A stretch of DNA of 14,542 nt, from the NCBI GenBank assembly GCA_002428055.1, contig DIZY01000138.1, positions 19,721-34,262 of the forward strand. Direction: 5' to 3'. Source of the DNA: Helicobacteraceae bacterium UBA6016 (lineage in GTDB: Bacteria; Campylobacterota; Campylobacteria; Campylobacterales; UBA6016). The stretch's first letter is position 1. Every line of letters starts with the position of its first letter. Of the stretch, positions 6,364 to 13,660 are shown in pieces. The notes under the pieces were generated by a model. It did no database searches. It was not told the DNA's origin and saw nothing but the letters and a program-made list of their open reading frames with translations. The translations under genes and the position numbers were made by a program.

Positions 6364-7362
6364 GTGGAAAAAATGGATAAAAAAGCAGAGATATTAAAGC
6401 TAAAAAACGAGCTTGGCGTACTACTTGTCGCTCACTATTACCAAAGAGACGAGGTATTTGACATTGCCGATGTAACAGGGGATAGCTTGGAGCTTGCTAG
6501 AAAATGCAAGGAATCGGACAAAGAGATAGTGATATTTTGTGGCGTAGGCTTTATGGGGCAAAGCGTCAAGATACTTTCTCCGGAGAAAAAAGTATATATG
6601 CCTCGTATTGCGTGCTGTTCGATGGCAAAAATGATAGATAGCGTCTATTTTGATGAGGCGGTCGCAAAGATGGAGGCGGCTGGAATCGCCAAAGAAAATA
6701 TTTTCCCCCTCACTTATATTAACTCAAACGCTGATGTGAAAGCCAAAGTAGCCGAGATGGGCGGCGTTGTCTGCACAAGTTCGAGCGCCGATACGATAAT
6801 CAAATATGCGATGAAAAGCGGCAAAAAGATACTTTTCGTTCCCGATAGATGCCTCGGCGTTAATACCGCAAACAAAATGGGTCTAAAATCTTGCGTCATA
6901 GGCGACGGGCAGGATATGAAAGGGTGCGATGTCATTTGCTTTGACGGATTTTGCTCTATCCATCAGCTTTTTTCTGTGGATGATATAGAGTTTTATCGGG
7001 CTAAATATCCAGACATTCTTATCGCCGTACATCCTGAGTGCGACCCGTCCGTCGTAGCAAAAGCGGATTTTGTGGGTTCGACCTCTCAGATACTCAAATT
7101 CGTAAAAGAGCTAGACCCCGAGCAAAAGGTTGCCGTGGGAACGGAGTTTAACCTCGTAAATAGGCTTAGGGATAAAAATACATTTGTGCTCTCCTCGACA
7201 AAACCGGAGTGTCCGACGATGAATGAGACGACGCTAGATGATGTATACAATCTTCTGCTCGCAATCAAAGAAAACGCTCCGTACAATGAGATAACGCTTG
7301 ATGAAGAGATGCGGCTTAAGGCAAAAGCCTCTCTGGATAAGATGCTGGAAATTACGCAGTGA
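6364..7362 (+). CDS. nadA: Quinolinate synthase
   Basis: NadA condenses iminoaspartate with dihydroxyacetone phosphate to make quinolinate for de novo NAD synthesis, using an oxygen-sensitive [4Fe-4S] cluster. The 332-aa protein carries AHYYQRDE (23-30), TGDSLELARK (38-47), FMGQSVKILSPEKKVYMP (63-80), VPDRCLG (159-165), HPECDP (223-228), VGTEFNLVNRL (258-268) and CPTMNETTL (283-291). Likely cluster ligands are C85 (in ACCSMA), C197 (GFCSIHQ) and C283. Two starts are possible: GTG at 6364, and ATG at 6373 (codon 4), which has GGA a few bases before it and may be the true one. L-aspartate oxidase (NadB), which supplies iminoaspartate, is not encoded in the window. The gene overlaps nadC by 4 bases. 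Confidence 0.97.
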   Translation: MEKMDKKAEILKLKNELGVLLVAHYYQRDEVFDIADVTGDSLELARKCKESDKEIVIFCGVGFMGQSVKILSPEKKVYMPRIACCSMAKMIDSVYFDEAVAKMEAAGIAKENIFPLTYINSNADVKAKVAEMGGVVCTSSSADTIIKYAMKSGKKILFVPDRCLGVNTANKMGLKSCVIGDGQDMKGCDVICFDGFCSIHQLFSVDDIEFYRAKYPDILIAVHPECDPSVVAKADFVGSTSQILKFVKELDPEQKVAVGTEFNLVNRLRDKNTFVLSSTKPECPTMNETTLDDVYNLLLAIKENAPYNEITLDEEMRLKAKASLDKMLEITQ

Positions 7363-8183
7363 GTATAGAAGAATTTGTAAAAAATGCGCTTGCCGAGGAT
7401 GTGGGCAGGGGCGATTTGTTTGAGCGGACTATCGCTCCCGCAGCTTTTGAGGCATCTGTTATCTCAAAAGACGAAGGTGTTTTTGCGGGGCGAGAGTATG
7501 CAAAAGCGCTACTCTCTCTTTTTGAGGTAGAGTATGAGTTTTTAGCAAGTGACGGCGAGAAAATAACGAAAGGGCAAAAACTCCTTTCGCTGAGCGGCAA
7601 AAATACGGATATTTTGAAGCTAGAGCGAACGCTTTTGAATATGCTACAGCATGCAAGCGGCATAGCCTCAAATGCCCGTATCTTTTCGGATTTGGGGGAA
7701 AAGTACGGAATATCGGTGCTTGATACGAGAAAGACAAGGCCGGGAATGAGGGTGTTTGAAAAATATGCGGCAAGGGTCGGCGGGGTTAAAAACCATAGAT
7801 TTGGGCTTGATGATGCGCTAATGATAAAAGATACTCATCTAAAAGCAATAGAAAACCTAGCCGAATATATCAAAAACGCTCGAAAAAGCCTGCCTTTTAC
7901 CGCAAACATAGAGGTGGAGTGTGAGAGCGTGGAGGCGGCAATGGAGGCTATTCGTCTTGGGGTTGACATCGTAATGTGTGACAATATGCAGCCCTCAGAT
8001 GTGGCAAAAGTTGTTGCATATAAAAATGAGACGAATAGCAAAATCTTGCTAGAATGTAGCGGAAATATAGGGGTCGATAACTTCAAAGAGTACGCCCAGA
8101 CGGGGGCTAACGCCGTAAGTATAGGCAGAATAATTCATCAAGCAGTATGGCTTGATTTTTCTATGAAAGGGGGTCACTTATGA
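7359..8183 (+). CDS. nadC: Nicotinate-nucleotide pyrophosphorylase (carboxylating), quinolinate phosphoribosyltransferase
   Basis: NadC takes the NadA product and converts quinolinate plus PRPP to nicotinate mononucleotide, CO2 and pyrophosphate. The 274-aa protein has the diagnostic TRKTRPGMR (123-131), the HRFGLDDALMIKDTHL stretch (146-161), ERTLLNMLQ (89-97), then EVECES and VMCDNM in the barrel, and a C-terminal GANAVSIGRI phosphate-binding segment. The GTG at 7359 overlaps the nadA stop as GTGA. GGA upstream (near 7347) serves as a ribosome site, but coupling is likely. Adjacent nadA-nadC pairing is common in bacteria and supports both names. It overlaps the next gene by 4 bases. Confidence 0.97.
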   Translation: MSIEEFVKNALAEDVGRGDLFERTIAPAAFEASVISKDEGVFAGREYAKALLSLFEVEYEFLASDGEKITKGQKLLSLSGKNTDILKLERTLLNMLQHASGIASNARIFSDLGEKYGISVLDTRKTRPGMRVFEKYAARVGGVKNHRFGLDDALMIKDTHLKAIENLAEYIKNARKSLPFTANIEVECESVEAAMEAIRLGVDIVMCDNMQPSDVAKVVAYKNETNSKILLECSGNIGVDNFKEYAQTGANAVSIGRIIHQAVWLDFSMKGGHL

Positions 8184-8653
8184 GAGTTTTATTTGTGAGG
8201 CATGCGCTAGCGCTTAGCCGTGCAAGCTGGCTAAGGGATGATATGGAAAGACCGCTCAGCGACAAAGGTATCATAACCGCCAAAAAACTTTTCAAAGAGT
8301 TTGGCAAAATATATGGCGCTCCGAGCGTTATTTTTTGTTCTGAAGCGCTTAGGGCAAAAGAGACTGCTCAGATACTTTCAAAGAGCTTTAGGGGTGCTAA
8401 AATTTCTCAAACGCCGCTTTTAAATCCAGGCACTTCTTTTGGAGATTTTAAAACTCTTTTGGCAGATGAAAGCGCTGAATGTGTAGCCGTTGTCGGACAC
8501 GAGCCTGATTTTTCGCATATAATCTCGGCGCTTGTAGCGTCAGGGGTAAATCTGGCAATAGACATCAAAAAAGCTTCGCTCATAGAGGTGGATGTCAACG
8601 AAGAGTTTAGGGGTGTTTTAAAAGCCGTTATTCCGCCGAAAATATTTAGCTAA
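8180..8653 (+). CDS. sixA: SixA-type histidine phosphatase
   Basis: This is a small branch-2-like histidine phosphatase of 157 aa, the size of E. coli SixA, which dephosphorylates phosphohistidine on HPt/PTS-type proteins. Visible catalytic features are the R7-H8 start of the RHG-type motif (here RHALA rather than RHG), S54 and R58 in SEALRAKETA, and the second histidine H107 in VVGHEPDF. The ATG overlaps the nadC stop as ATGA. The substrate cannot be told from sequence; no HPt or PTS protein is nearby. It could equally act on a small phosphoester, for instance a nucleotide metabolite, given its place after nadC. The family call is firm, the specific name less so. Confidence 0.85.
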   Translation: MRVLFVRHALALSRASWLRDDMERPLSDKGIITAKKLFKEFGKIYGAPSVIFCSEALRAKETAQILSKSFRGAKISQTPLLNPGTSFGDFKTLLADESAECVAVVGHEPDFSHIISALVASGVNLAIDIKKASLIEVDVNEEFRGVLKAVIPPKIFS

Positions 8654-8666
8654 ACGGACTTTAGTT
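8648..8666 (+). promoter_or_regulatory. Small hairpin spanning the sixA stop and flhB start
   Basis: AGCTAAA (8648-8654) can pair with TTTAGTT (8660-8666) with one G-U pair, leaving CGGAC in the loop. The loop presents the flhB Shine-Dalgarno (GGA), and the 3' arm includes the first two bases of the TTG start. It might tune flhB translation; the stem is weak and could be chance. Confidence 0.3.
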
Positions 8667-9732
8667 GGCTGACGATAAAGAATCAAAGACCGAAGAACCC
8701 ACCAGTAAACGGTTACAAGATGCTAGAGCGGACGGCAATGTTCCAAAAAGCAACGATGCGGCGGCGTGGGTTAGTATGTTTGTTGCCATTCCGACAATTA
8801 TTTTTCTGTTTGGATTTGCGGCCGAGAATGTACAAAGACTGTATCATTTTTATGTCTCTTTAATAGGCAGAGAGCTTACCAAGCAGGTGCTTACCGAGAT
8901 AGCGATAGTGACCATGCAATATGCCACTCTCGCCACTATTCCCATTATTGCCACTATCATGGTTGCCGGTATTATCGCCAATGTTGCACAGTTTGGATGG
9001 AACTTTACCACTAAGCCTCTTGAGTTTAAACTGGATAAGCTAAACCCTATCAACGGTCTTAAAAATATAATATCGATAGCAAAAGCAGTAGAGGGTCTCA
9101 AAATGACCGTTAAGAGTTTTGCGGCTTTTGGGGTTGGCTACTACTATTTTTTGAAGTACATAGAGGAGCTTCCAACGGTTTCGTTATTTAGTCTTGGAGC
9201 CCAAATATCATGGCTTGTGGATAAGGCTATACAGATTGCTCTTATTATGTTGGGTGTATTTTTTGTTTTTGCCGCTATAGACCTTTTTTGGACTAGATAC
9301 CAGTATTTTAAAAATCTAAAAATGACAAAACAAGAGGTTAAGGACGAATTCAAAAATCAGGAAGGAAGCCCTGAGATAAAAGGCAAGATCCGCTCTTTGC
9401 AGTTTCAGCTATTTAAAAAAAGAATGATGTCTGCCGTGCCTACCGCTAGCGTAGTTGTCACAAATCCGACGCACTACGCGGTAGCCATCAAGTATAAAGC
9501 CGAAGATGGCGATAGGGCCCCCAAGGTTGTTGCGAGCGGTGTTGATAATATAGCTTTTAAGATAAAAGAGATAGCTATGCAAAATAATATTCCGATAGTA
9601 GAAAATCCCCCGCTTGCAAGAGAGCTATACGCAAAAGTGAAGCCGGAAGAGTTTATACCGGATACGATGTATCAAGCCGTCGCAGAGCTACTTGTGTATG
9701 TAATGAAGCTAAACAAACAAAAAGGTATATAA
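8665..9732 (+). CDS. flhB: Flagellar type III export switch protein FlhB
   Basis: FlhB is an inner-membrane part of the flagellar export gate that switches substrate class from rod/hook to filament after self-cleavage. The 355-aa protein has a charged N-terminus with EEPTSKRLQDARADGNVPKS (10-29), four hydrophobic segments (about 33-55, 78-107, 146-165, 181-207), the linker with YQYFKNLKMTKQEVKDEFK (212-230), and the autocleavage site N267-P268-T269-H270. The cytoplasmic domain then follows (HYAVAIKY; IVENPPLARELY; VAELLVYVMKL). The start is TTG at 8665 with CGGA about six bases before; the next Met is far inside the conserved N-terminus. It lies 11 bases after sixA with no other flagellar gene in the window, so flagellar regulation of this copy is unclear. 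Length and cleavage motif are standard. Confidence 0.97.
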   Translation: MADDKESKTEEPTSKRLQDARADGNVPKSNDAAAWVSMFVAIPTIIFLFGFAAENVQRLYHFYVSLIGRELTKQVLTEIAIVTMQYATLATIPIIATIMVAGIIANVAQFGWNFTTKPLEFKLDKLNPINGLKNIISIAKAVEGLKMTVKSFAAFGVGYYYFLKYIEELPTVSLFSLGAQISWLVDKAIQIALIMLGVFFVFAAIDLFWTRYQYFKNLKMTKQEVKDEFKNQEGSPEIKGKIRSLQFQLFKKRMMSAVPTASVVVTNPTHYAVAIKYKAEDGDRAPKVVASGVDNIAFKIKEIAMQNNIPIVENPPLARELYAKVKPEEFIPDTMYQAVAELLVYVMKLNKQKGI

Positions 9733-9744
9733 GCCCCCATTGGT

Positions 9745-9774
9745 TAAAATCCCTTTTAAAATCAAAGGGTTTTT
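9745..9774 (+). promoter_or_regulatory. Terminator-like hairpin that pairs with the nrnA Shine-Dalgarno
   Basis: CCCTTT (9751-9756) and AAAGGG (9764-9769) form a 6-bp stem with loop TAAAATC. After one T-T mismatch, flanking A and T runs can extend it, and TTTTT (9770-9774) follows at once. This looks like a weak intrinsic terminator after flhB. The 3' arm AAAGGG is also the only good Shine-Dalgarno for nrnA, eight bases before its GTG. TAAAAT (9745-9750) just upstream is a possible -10 whose RNA (from about 9757) would lack the 5' arm. Confidence 0.5.
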
Positions 9775-9777
9775 CCG

Positions 9778-10734
9778 GTGCAAAAAGCTTTCACTCTAAT
9801 ACAAAACTCGAAACATATAGTTTTTGCTTCACACATAAATCCTGATGCGGATACGCTTGGCTCTTCGCTTGGGCTCATGCACTCCTTGGCGCATTTGGGT
9901 AAGAAATTTACGGTTTATAATATTGGCGGTATCGCTCCGGCGTCACTTGATTTTTTGCCGGGGATAGAGGCTTTGACTGGCGAATTCCCAACCGATGCCG
10001 ACCTTGTTGTGGCTCTTGATTGCGGAGATATTAAGAGGCTAGGACTAAAAGATGGGAACTATAAGCTACTAAATATAGACCATCACGCCTCAAATCCGCT
10101 TTACGGGGATGAAAATATAGTAGACGCTACCGCGGCAAGTACGGCCAGCGTAGTGTTGGAATTTTTGCGTGGAATCGGCATAGCTCCATCAAAAGAGGCG
10201 GCTGTATCTCTTTATGCGGCGCTTGCTAGCGATACGGGGTTTTTTAAATACGACAGCGTTGATAAAAGAGCTTTTTTGGACGGCGCATATCTTGTGGAGT
10301 GCGGAGCCAATGCTTCCGAAATAGCGATTGCTATGACGGAGCGGGAACCGCTTTCCAAGATAAGACTTCAGGCAAGCATTCTATCTACTCTAAAAATAAC
10401 GGCAAACGGCAAAGTAGCGTCGCTTTTTATGACCAATGAGATGTTAAAGAGCGCAGGCGCAATGCAGGATGAAGCTGACGGCGCTGCGGAGACTGCTAGA
10501 AGCATATACGGCGTAGAGGTAAGCCTGTTTTTAAGAGAGCAGGAAGACGGCTATATTAGGGGTTCTTTGCGTAGTAAAACTGCCATAGATGTTAACAAAA
10601 TAGCAAAACTTTTTTCGGGTGGCGGACATCTGAAGGCGGCAGGATTTACCGTTAAAATAGAAAAAGAGTTTTTGGTGCAAGTCGAAGATATAATAAAGCA
10701 AGTAGAACAATCAATAGGAATTATAAAACAATGA
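9778..10734 (+). CDS. nrnA: DHH/DHHA1 phosphoesterase, NrnA-like (oligoribonuclease/pAp phosphatase)
   Basis: NrnA-type enzymes degrade 2-5 nt RNA fragments and/or dephosphorylate pAp in the cytoplasm with Mn2+. Some relatives hydrolyse cyclic dinucleotides or their linear products. The 318-aa protein shows H19-x3-D23-x-D25 (SHINPDADT), the D81 motif (VALDCGD), D101-H102-H103 and D152 (ASDTGFF) in the DHH domain, then a DHHA1 domain with GGGH (281-284). There are no added transmembrane, PAS or GGDEF parts, unlike GdpP. The start is GTG at 9778, eight bases after AAAGGG; no upstream start is available in frame. It overlaps the M23 gene by 4 bases. Substrate preference cannot be read from the sequence. 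Confidence 0.88.
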   Translation: MQKAFTLIQNSKHIVFASHINPDADTLGSSLGLMHSLAHLGKKFTVYNIGGIAPASLDFLPGIEALTGEFPTDADLVVALDCGDIKRLGLKDGNYKLLNIDHHASNPLYGDENIVDATAASTASVVLEFLRGIGIAPSKEAAVSLYAALASDTGFFKYDSVDKRAFLDGAYLVECGANASEIAIAMTEREPLSKIRLQASILSTLKITANGKVASLFMTNEMLKSAGAMQDEADGAAETARSIYGVEVSLFLREQEDGYIRGSLRSKTAIDVNKIAKLFSGGGHLKAAGFTVKIEKEFLVQVEDIIKQVEQSIGIIKQ

Positions 10735-12095
10735 GAAAAAAGAACGGTGAAATTGTATGGATAGTTGCTATTTTGGCGCTTTTTGCGGGTGCCGGAATTT
10801 TTATATACCTCTCCCCTTATTTTGAAAGAGAGGTTCCGGTATCCGACCTAAAAACTCCTATATATTGGAACTTTAAAACGCCTCTTAAGATTGCGCTCAA
10901 AGATAACATTGCCGTTGGAAAATATAAAATAGAGGTTGAGGAAAAGGGTAAAACGACAATACTTGTAGACGGTGAAGCTGCAAAGGGGCAAAAAGAGCTA
11001 AATCTAACTTTGACATATCCAAAAAACGCATTTTTGCCGACAAGTTCTGACGCTAAGATAATAGTGGAAGTGAGCGACAGAAGTCTTTGGAATTTTTTTG
11101 GACCGAATAAGCTAAAGAGTGAAGTGAAGGTTATTTGCGACATTACGCCGCCGACAACATCTGTAGTAGCAAGCTCGTACGGTATAGCAAAAGGCGGAAG
11201 CGCTACGGTTGTTTTTGAGGCGAGGGATGAAAATCTTGAAAAAGCGTACATCAAAACCGGCAATGGCCGGGTTTTTAAGGCTCAGCCGTTTATTAAAAAA
11301 GGCTTTTATGTAGCGCTGGTAGCATGGGAATTAAAAGAAGATAACTTCTCGGCATCTGTTGCAGCGGTTGACAGGGCGGGTAATGAGAGTTTGGCGCCGA
11401 TAGGTTTTTTTCAAAAGAGCTCAGTTTATAAAGATACAAAGCTTATGCTCAAAGACGATTTTTTGAATCAAAAAATAATGGAACTCTCTTCGTCCATGAA
11501 GGCAGATGCCAAGACAACGCCTCTTGATAGATTTTTGTTTGTAAACAACACTCTTCGTAGTGAAAACGAAAAGCTAATTAGCACCGTAACGACAAGAGTC
11601 GGCGATAATGCGGTAGATAGCTTTTTTACGGAACCTTTTTTGCCTATCAAAAAGGCATCCGTTGTGGGAAGTTTTGGAGACCATAGAAGTTATTATTTGG
11701 GCAATGATGTTGTGAGTGAGTCGTATCATAAAGGCGTCGACTTTGCTAGCGTAAAAGAGGATGTAATAATGGCGCCCAATAACGGAGTTGTGATATTCGC
11801 AGCTCCAAACGGTATATATGGCAATATGTCCGTTCTTTATCACGGACTTGGGCTTTTTACACTTTACGGGCATTGCAGTTCATTTCTTGCCAAAGAGGGG
11901 GATCTTGTGAGCAAGGGGCAACCTATTGCAAAAACTGGAATGAGCGGACTTGCATTTGGCGACCATCTGCACTACGGAGTTTTGGTGCAAGGCGTTGAAG
12001 TGAGACCGCTAGAGTGGTTTGACGCTAACTGGATAAAGCTGAATGTGACAAAAGTTATTGACGAAGCAAAAAATATTATTGCGGGCAGGAAATAG
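10731..12095 (+). CDS. Membrane-anchored M23 (LytM-type) peptidoglycan peptidase
   Basis: This is a 454-aa envelope protein predicted to cut peptide bonds in peptidoglycan. It has a short basic N-terminus, one hydrophobic helix (about 9-27) acting as anchor or uncleaved signal, a long middle region with an Ig-like look (about 138-225, beginning DITPPTTS and containing AAVDRAGN), and a C-terminal LytM domain (about 310-432). Zinc ligands are H333 and D337 (HKGVDF) and H414; further catalytic histidines are H381 (LYGH) and H412 (GDHLHYG). All are present, so it should be an active enzyme, not an EnvC-like activator. It overlaps nrnA as ATGA and directly abuts minC. The homologue next to minC-lpxC in H. 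pylori (HP1054, from memory) supports a cell-shape or division role. Cross-link specificity is unknown. Confidence 0.92.
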   Translation: MRKKNGEIVWIVAILALFAGAGIFIYLSPYFEREVPVSDLKTPIYWNFKTPLKIALKDNIAVGKYKIEVEEKGKTTILVDGEAAKGQKELNLTLTYPKNAFLPTSSDAKIIVEVSDRSLWNFFGPNKLKSEVKVICDITPPTTSVVASSYGIAKGGSATVVFEARDENLEKAYIKTGNGRVFKAQPFIKKGFYVALVAWELKEDNFSASVAAVDRAGNESLAPIGFFQKSSVYKDTKLMLKDDFLNQKIMELSSSMKADAKTTPLDRFLFVNNTLRSENEKLISTVTTRVGDNAVDSFFTEPFLPIKKASVVGSFGDHRSYYLGNDVVSESYHKGVDFASVKEDVIMAPNNGVVIFAAPNGIYGNMSVLYHGLGLFTLYGHCSSFLAKEGDLVSKGQPIAKTGMSGLAFGDHLHYGVLVQGVEVRPLEWFDANWIKLNVTKVIDEAKNIIAGRK

Positions 12096-12764
12096 GTGAA
12101 GGTAAAACAAAAAAGCGTTAGAGTTTTTGAGATTGAGTGCGAGAGTTTGCCAGAATTTGAGGCGTATCTGGATAAAAATAGTGTCCTTTTGAATGGATTT
12201 TTGCTTCTTTTGAAGGGCGATGCGAAAGGCTCTTTTGCTAAAGAGTGCAAAAAAAGAAAACTCTGCCATGCCTCGGTCGGCGAGTGCGATGAGAGTACGC
12301 TTGTTGTAAAAAAAGAGGTTACGGCTGCTTTGCCTCAGCCGGATGTGACGCCAAAACAAGAAGTTAAGACTCAGATGCCGATAGTCGAAGCGGTTGTCAA
12401 AAAACAGACCCCAAAACCGCAAGCGCCTTTGCCGCTTGAAATAGGCAAGGCTGAGGTGGTTAAAGAGCCGATAAAGACGGTAGTGGTCGTAAAAAACCTT
12501 AGAAGCGGTGAAGATATAAACACCGATGCCGATGTAATGATAACAGGGCGGATAAATAGCGGCGCAAAGGTCAAAACGAACGGCAATGCGACGATTTTGG
12601 ATGTAGTGGACGGCGATGTAGAAGCGTGGGGTGAATATCTTGTTATTAAAAGCATAGGCAAGGGCACGGTTAGCTTTCGCGGTGCTAGGGTGGATAAAGA
12701 GTTGTTGAACGGCAAGGCGAAACTTGTGACATTTGACGGGAAGCTTAGCTTAAAGGATATATAG
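12096..12764 (+). CDS. minC: Septum-site determining protein MinC
   Basis: MinC inhibits FtsZ assembly away from mid-cell and is recruited by MinD. The 222-aa product has a divergent N-terminal domain (1 to about 70), a long Pro/Gln/Lys/Val-rich linker (about 72-128), and a clear C-terminal beta-helix domain. The latter has the MinD-contacting RSGE motif (136-139), DVMITGRINSGAKVKTNG (146-163) and RGARVDKELLNGKAKL (195-210). The start is GTG, immediately after the TAG of the M23 gene, with GGCAGGA about seven bases upstream. No minD or minE lies in the window. The C-domain and its place between the peptidase and lpxC (as in H. pylori, HP1054-HP1052 from memory) carry the call; the N-domain alone would not. 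Confidence 0.9.
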   Translation: MKVKQKSVRVFEIECESLPEFEAYLDKNSVLLNGFLLLLKGDAKGSFAKECKKRKLCHASVGECDESTLVVKKEVTAALPQPDVTPKQEVKTQMPIVEAVVKKQTPKPQAPLPLEIGKAEVVKEPIKTVVVVKNLRSGEDINTDADVMITGRINSGAKVKTNGNATILDVVDGDVEAWGEYLVIKSIGKGTVSFRGARVDKELLNGKAKLVTFDGKLSLKDI

Positions 12765-13660
12765 TGAAACAAACCACGATAGCAAAAGAGGTAGAGCTTT
12801 CCGGTATAGGACTTCATAAGGCGGTTGTCGTAAAGTTGCGCCTTGAACCGCAAGAGGCTGGAAGCGGCATAGTGTTTTATAGGGAAGACACGGCAAAGAC
12901 GATAGAGCTAAAGCCCGAAAATGTAGTGGATACCAAAATGGCTACGGTTATAGGCAAAGACGGCGTAGTTATTTCCACGATAGAGCATCTCATGTCCGCT
13001 ATATCTGCAAGCGGAATAGATAATCTTCGTATAGTGATTGACAACGATGAAATACCGATAATGGAAGGCTCCTCTGCGGCTTTTTGTATGCTTCTCGAAG
13101 AGGCGGGAATCAAAGAGCTAAATGCGGCAAAAAAAGTGCTTGTCGTCAAAAAAGCGGTAGAGGTAAGAGAGGGGGATAAGTTCGTCAGACTATCTCCTGC
13201 AGACGAGTGTAAATACAGCTATGAAATCAAGTTTGACCACCCGATGATACAGGTGCAAAAGTATGAGTTTGTCTTTACGAGAGAAAACTACAAAAACGAG
13301 ATAGGCAGAGCTAGAACATTCGGTTTTTTAAAAGAGGTTCAGTATTTGCGCTCCATCGGTCTAGCAAAAGGCGGTAGCTTGGAAAATGCGATAGTGCTAG
13401 ATGAGCACAAAATCTTAAATCCTGAAGGGCTTAGGTTTGACGATGAGTTTGTCCGCCACAAAGTGCTTGACGCGATAGGCGATATGACGCTTCTCGGTAC
13501 ACATTTTATCGGACATTACGAGGCAAGCGCCGGAAGCCACAAGCTAAACCATCTGCTCACCAAAAAACTGCTTGAGAGTGCGGAAAACTATGAGATAGTA
13601 GAGCTTAGCTTCGACGGGGCAGATGAAAAAGGGGCTGTTTTGGAGACGGTGAAGGTTTGA
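12764..13660 (+). CDS. lpxC: UDP-3-O-acyl-N-acetylglucosamine deacetylase
   Basis: LpxC is the zinc enzyme of the committed step of lipid A synthesis. The 298-aa length is normal. Visible residues are catalytic E74 and zinc ligand H75 (IEHLMSA), EIPIMEGSSAAF (96-107), the substrate-binding GRARTFGF (181-188), zinc ligands H232 and D236 (RHKVLDAIGD), and catalytic H259 (AGSHKLNHLL). The GTG start shares its G with the last base of the minC TAG stop (12764), a one-base overlap, so translation is probably coupled. The N-terminal TIAKEVELSGIGLH is the standard family start and confirms this codon. Confidence 0.98.
   Translation: MKQTTIAKEVELSGIGLHKAVVVKLRLEPQEAGSGIVFYREDTAKTIELKPENVVDTKMATVIGKDGVVISTIEHLMSAISASGIDNLRIVIDNDEIPIMEGSSAAFCMLLEEAGIKELNAAKKVLVVKKAVEVREGDKFVRLSPADECKYSYEIKFDHPMIQVQKYEFVFTRENYKNEIGRARTFGFLKEVQYLRSIGLAKGGSLENAIVLDEHKILNPEGLRFDDEFVRHKVLDAIGDMTLLGTHFIGHYEASAGSHKLNHLLTKKLLESAENYEIVELSFDGADEKGAVLETVKV

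Noticed and set aside
12371..12853. A 160-codon minus-strand frame under minC and lpxC, and similar ones at 10817-11263 and 14074-14514.
   Set aside because: All lie fully under well-supported plus-strand genes and lack recognisable features; they are shadows of those genes.
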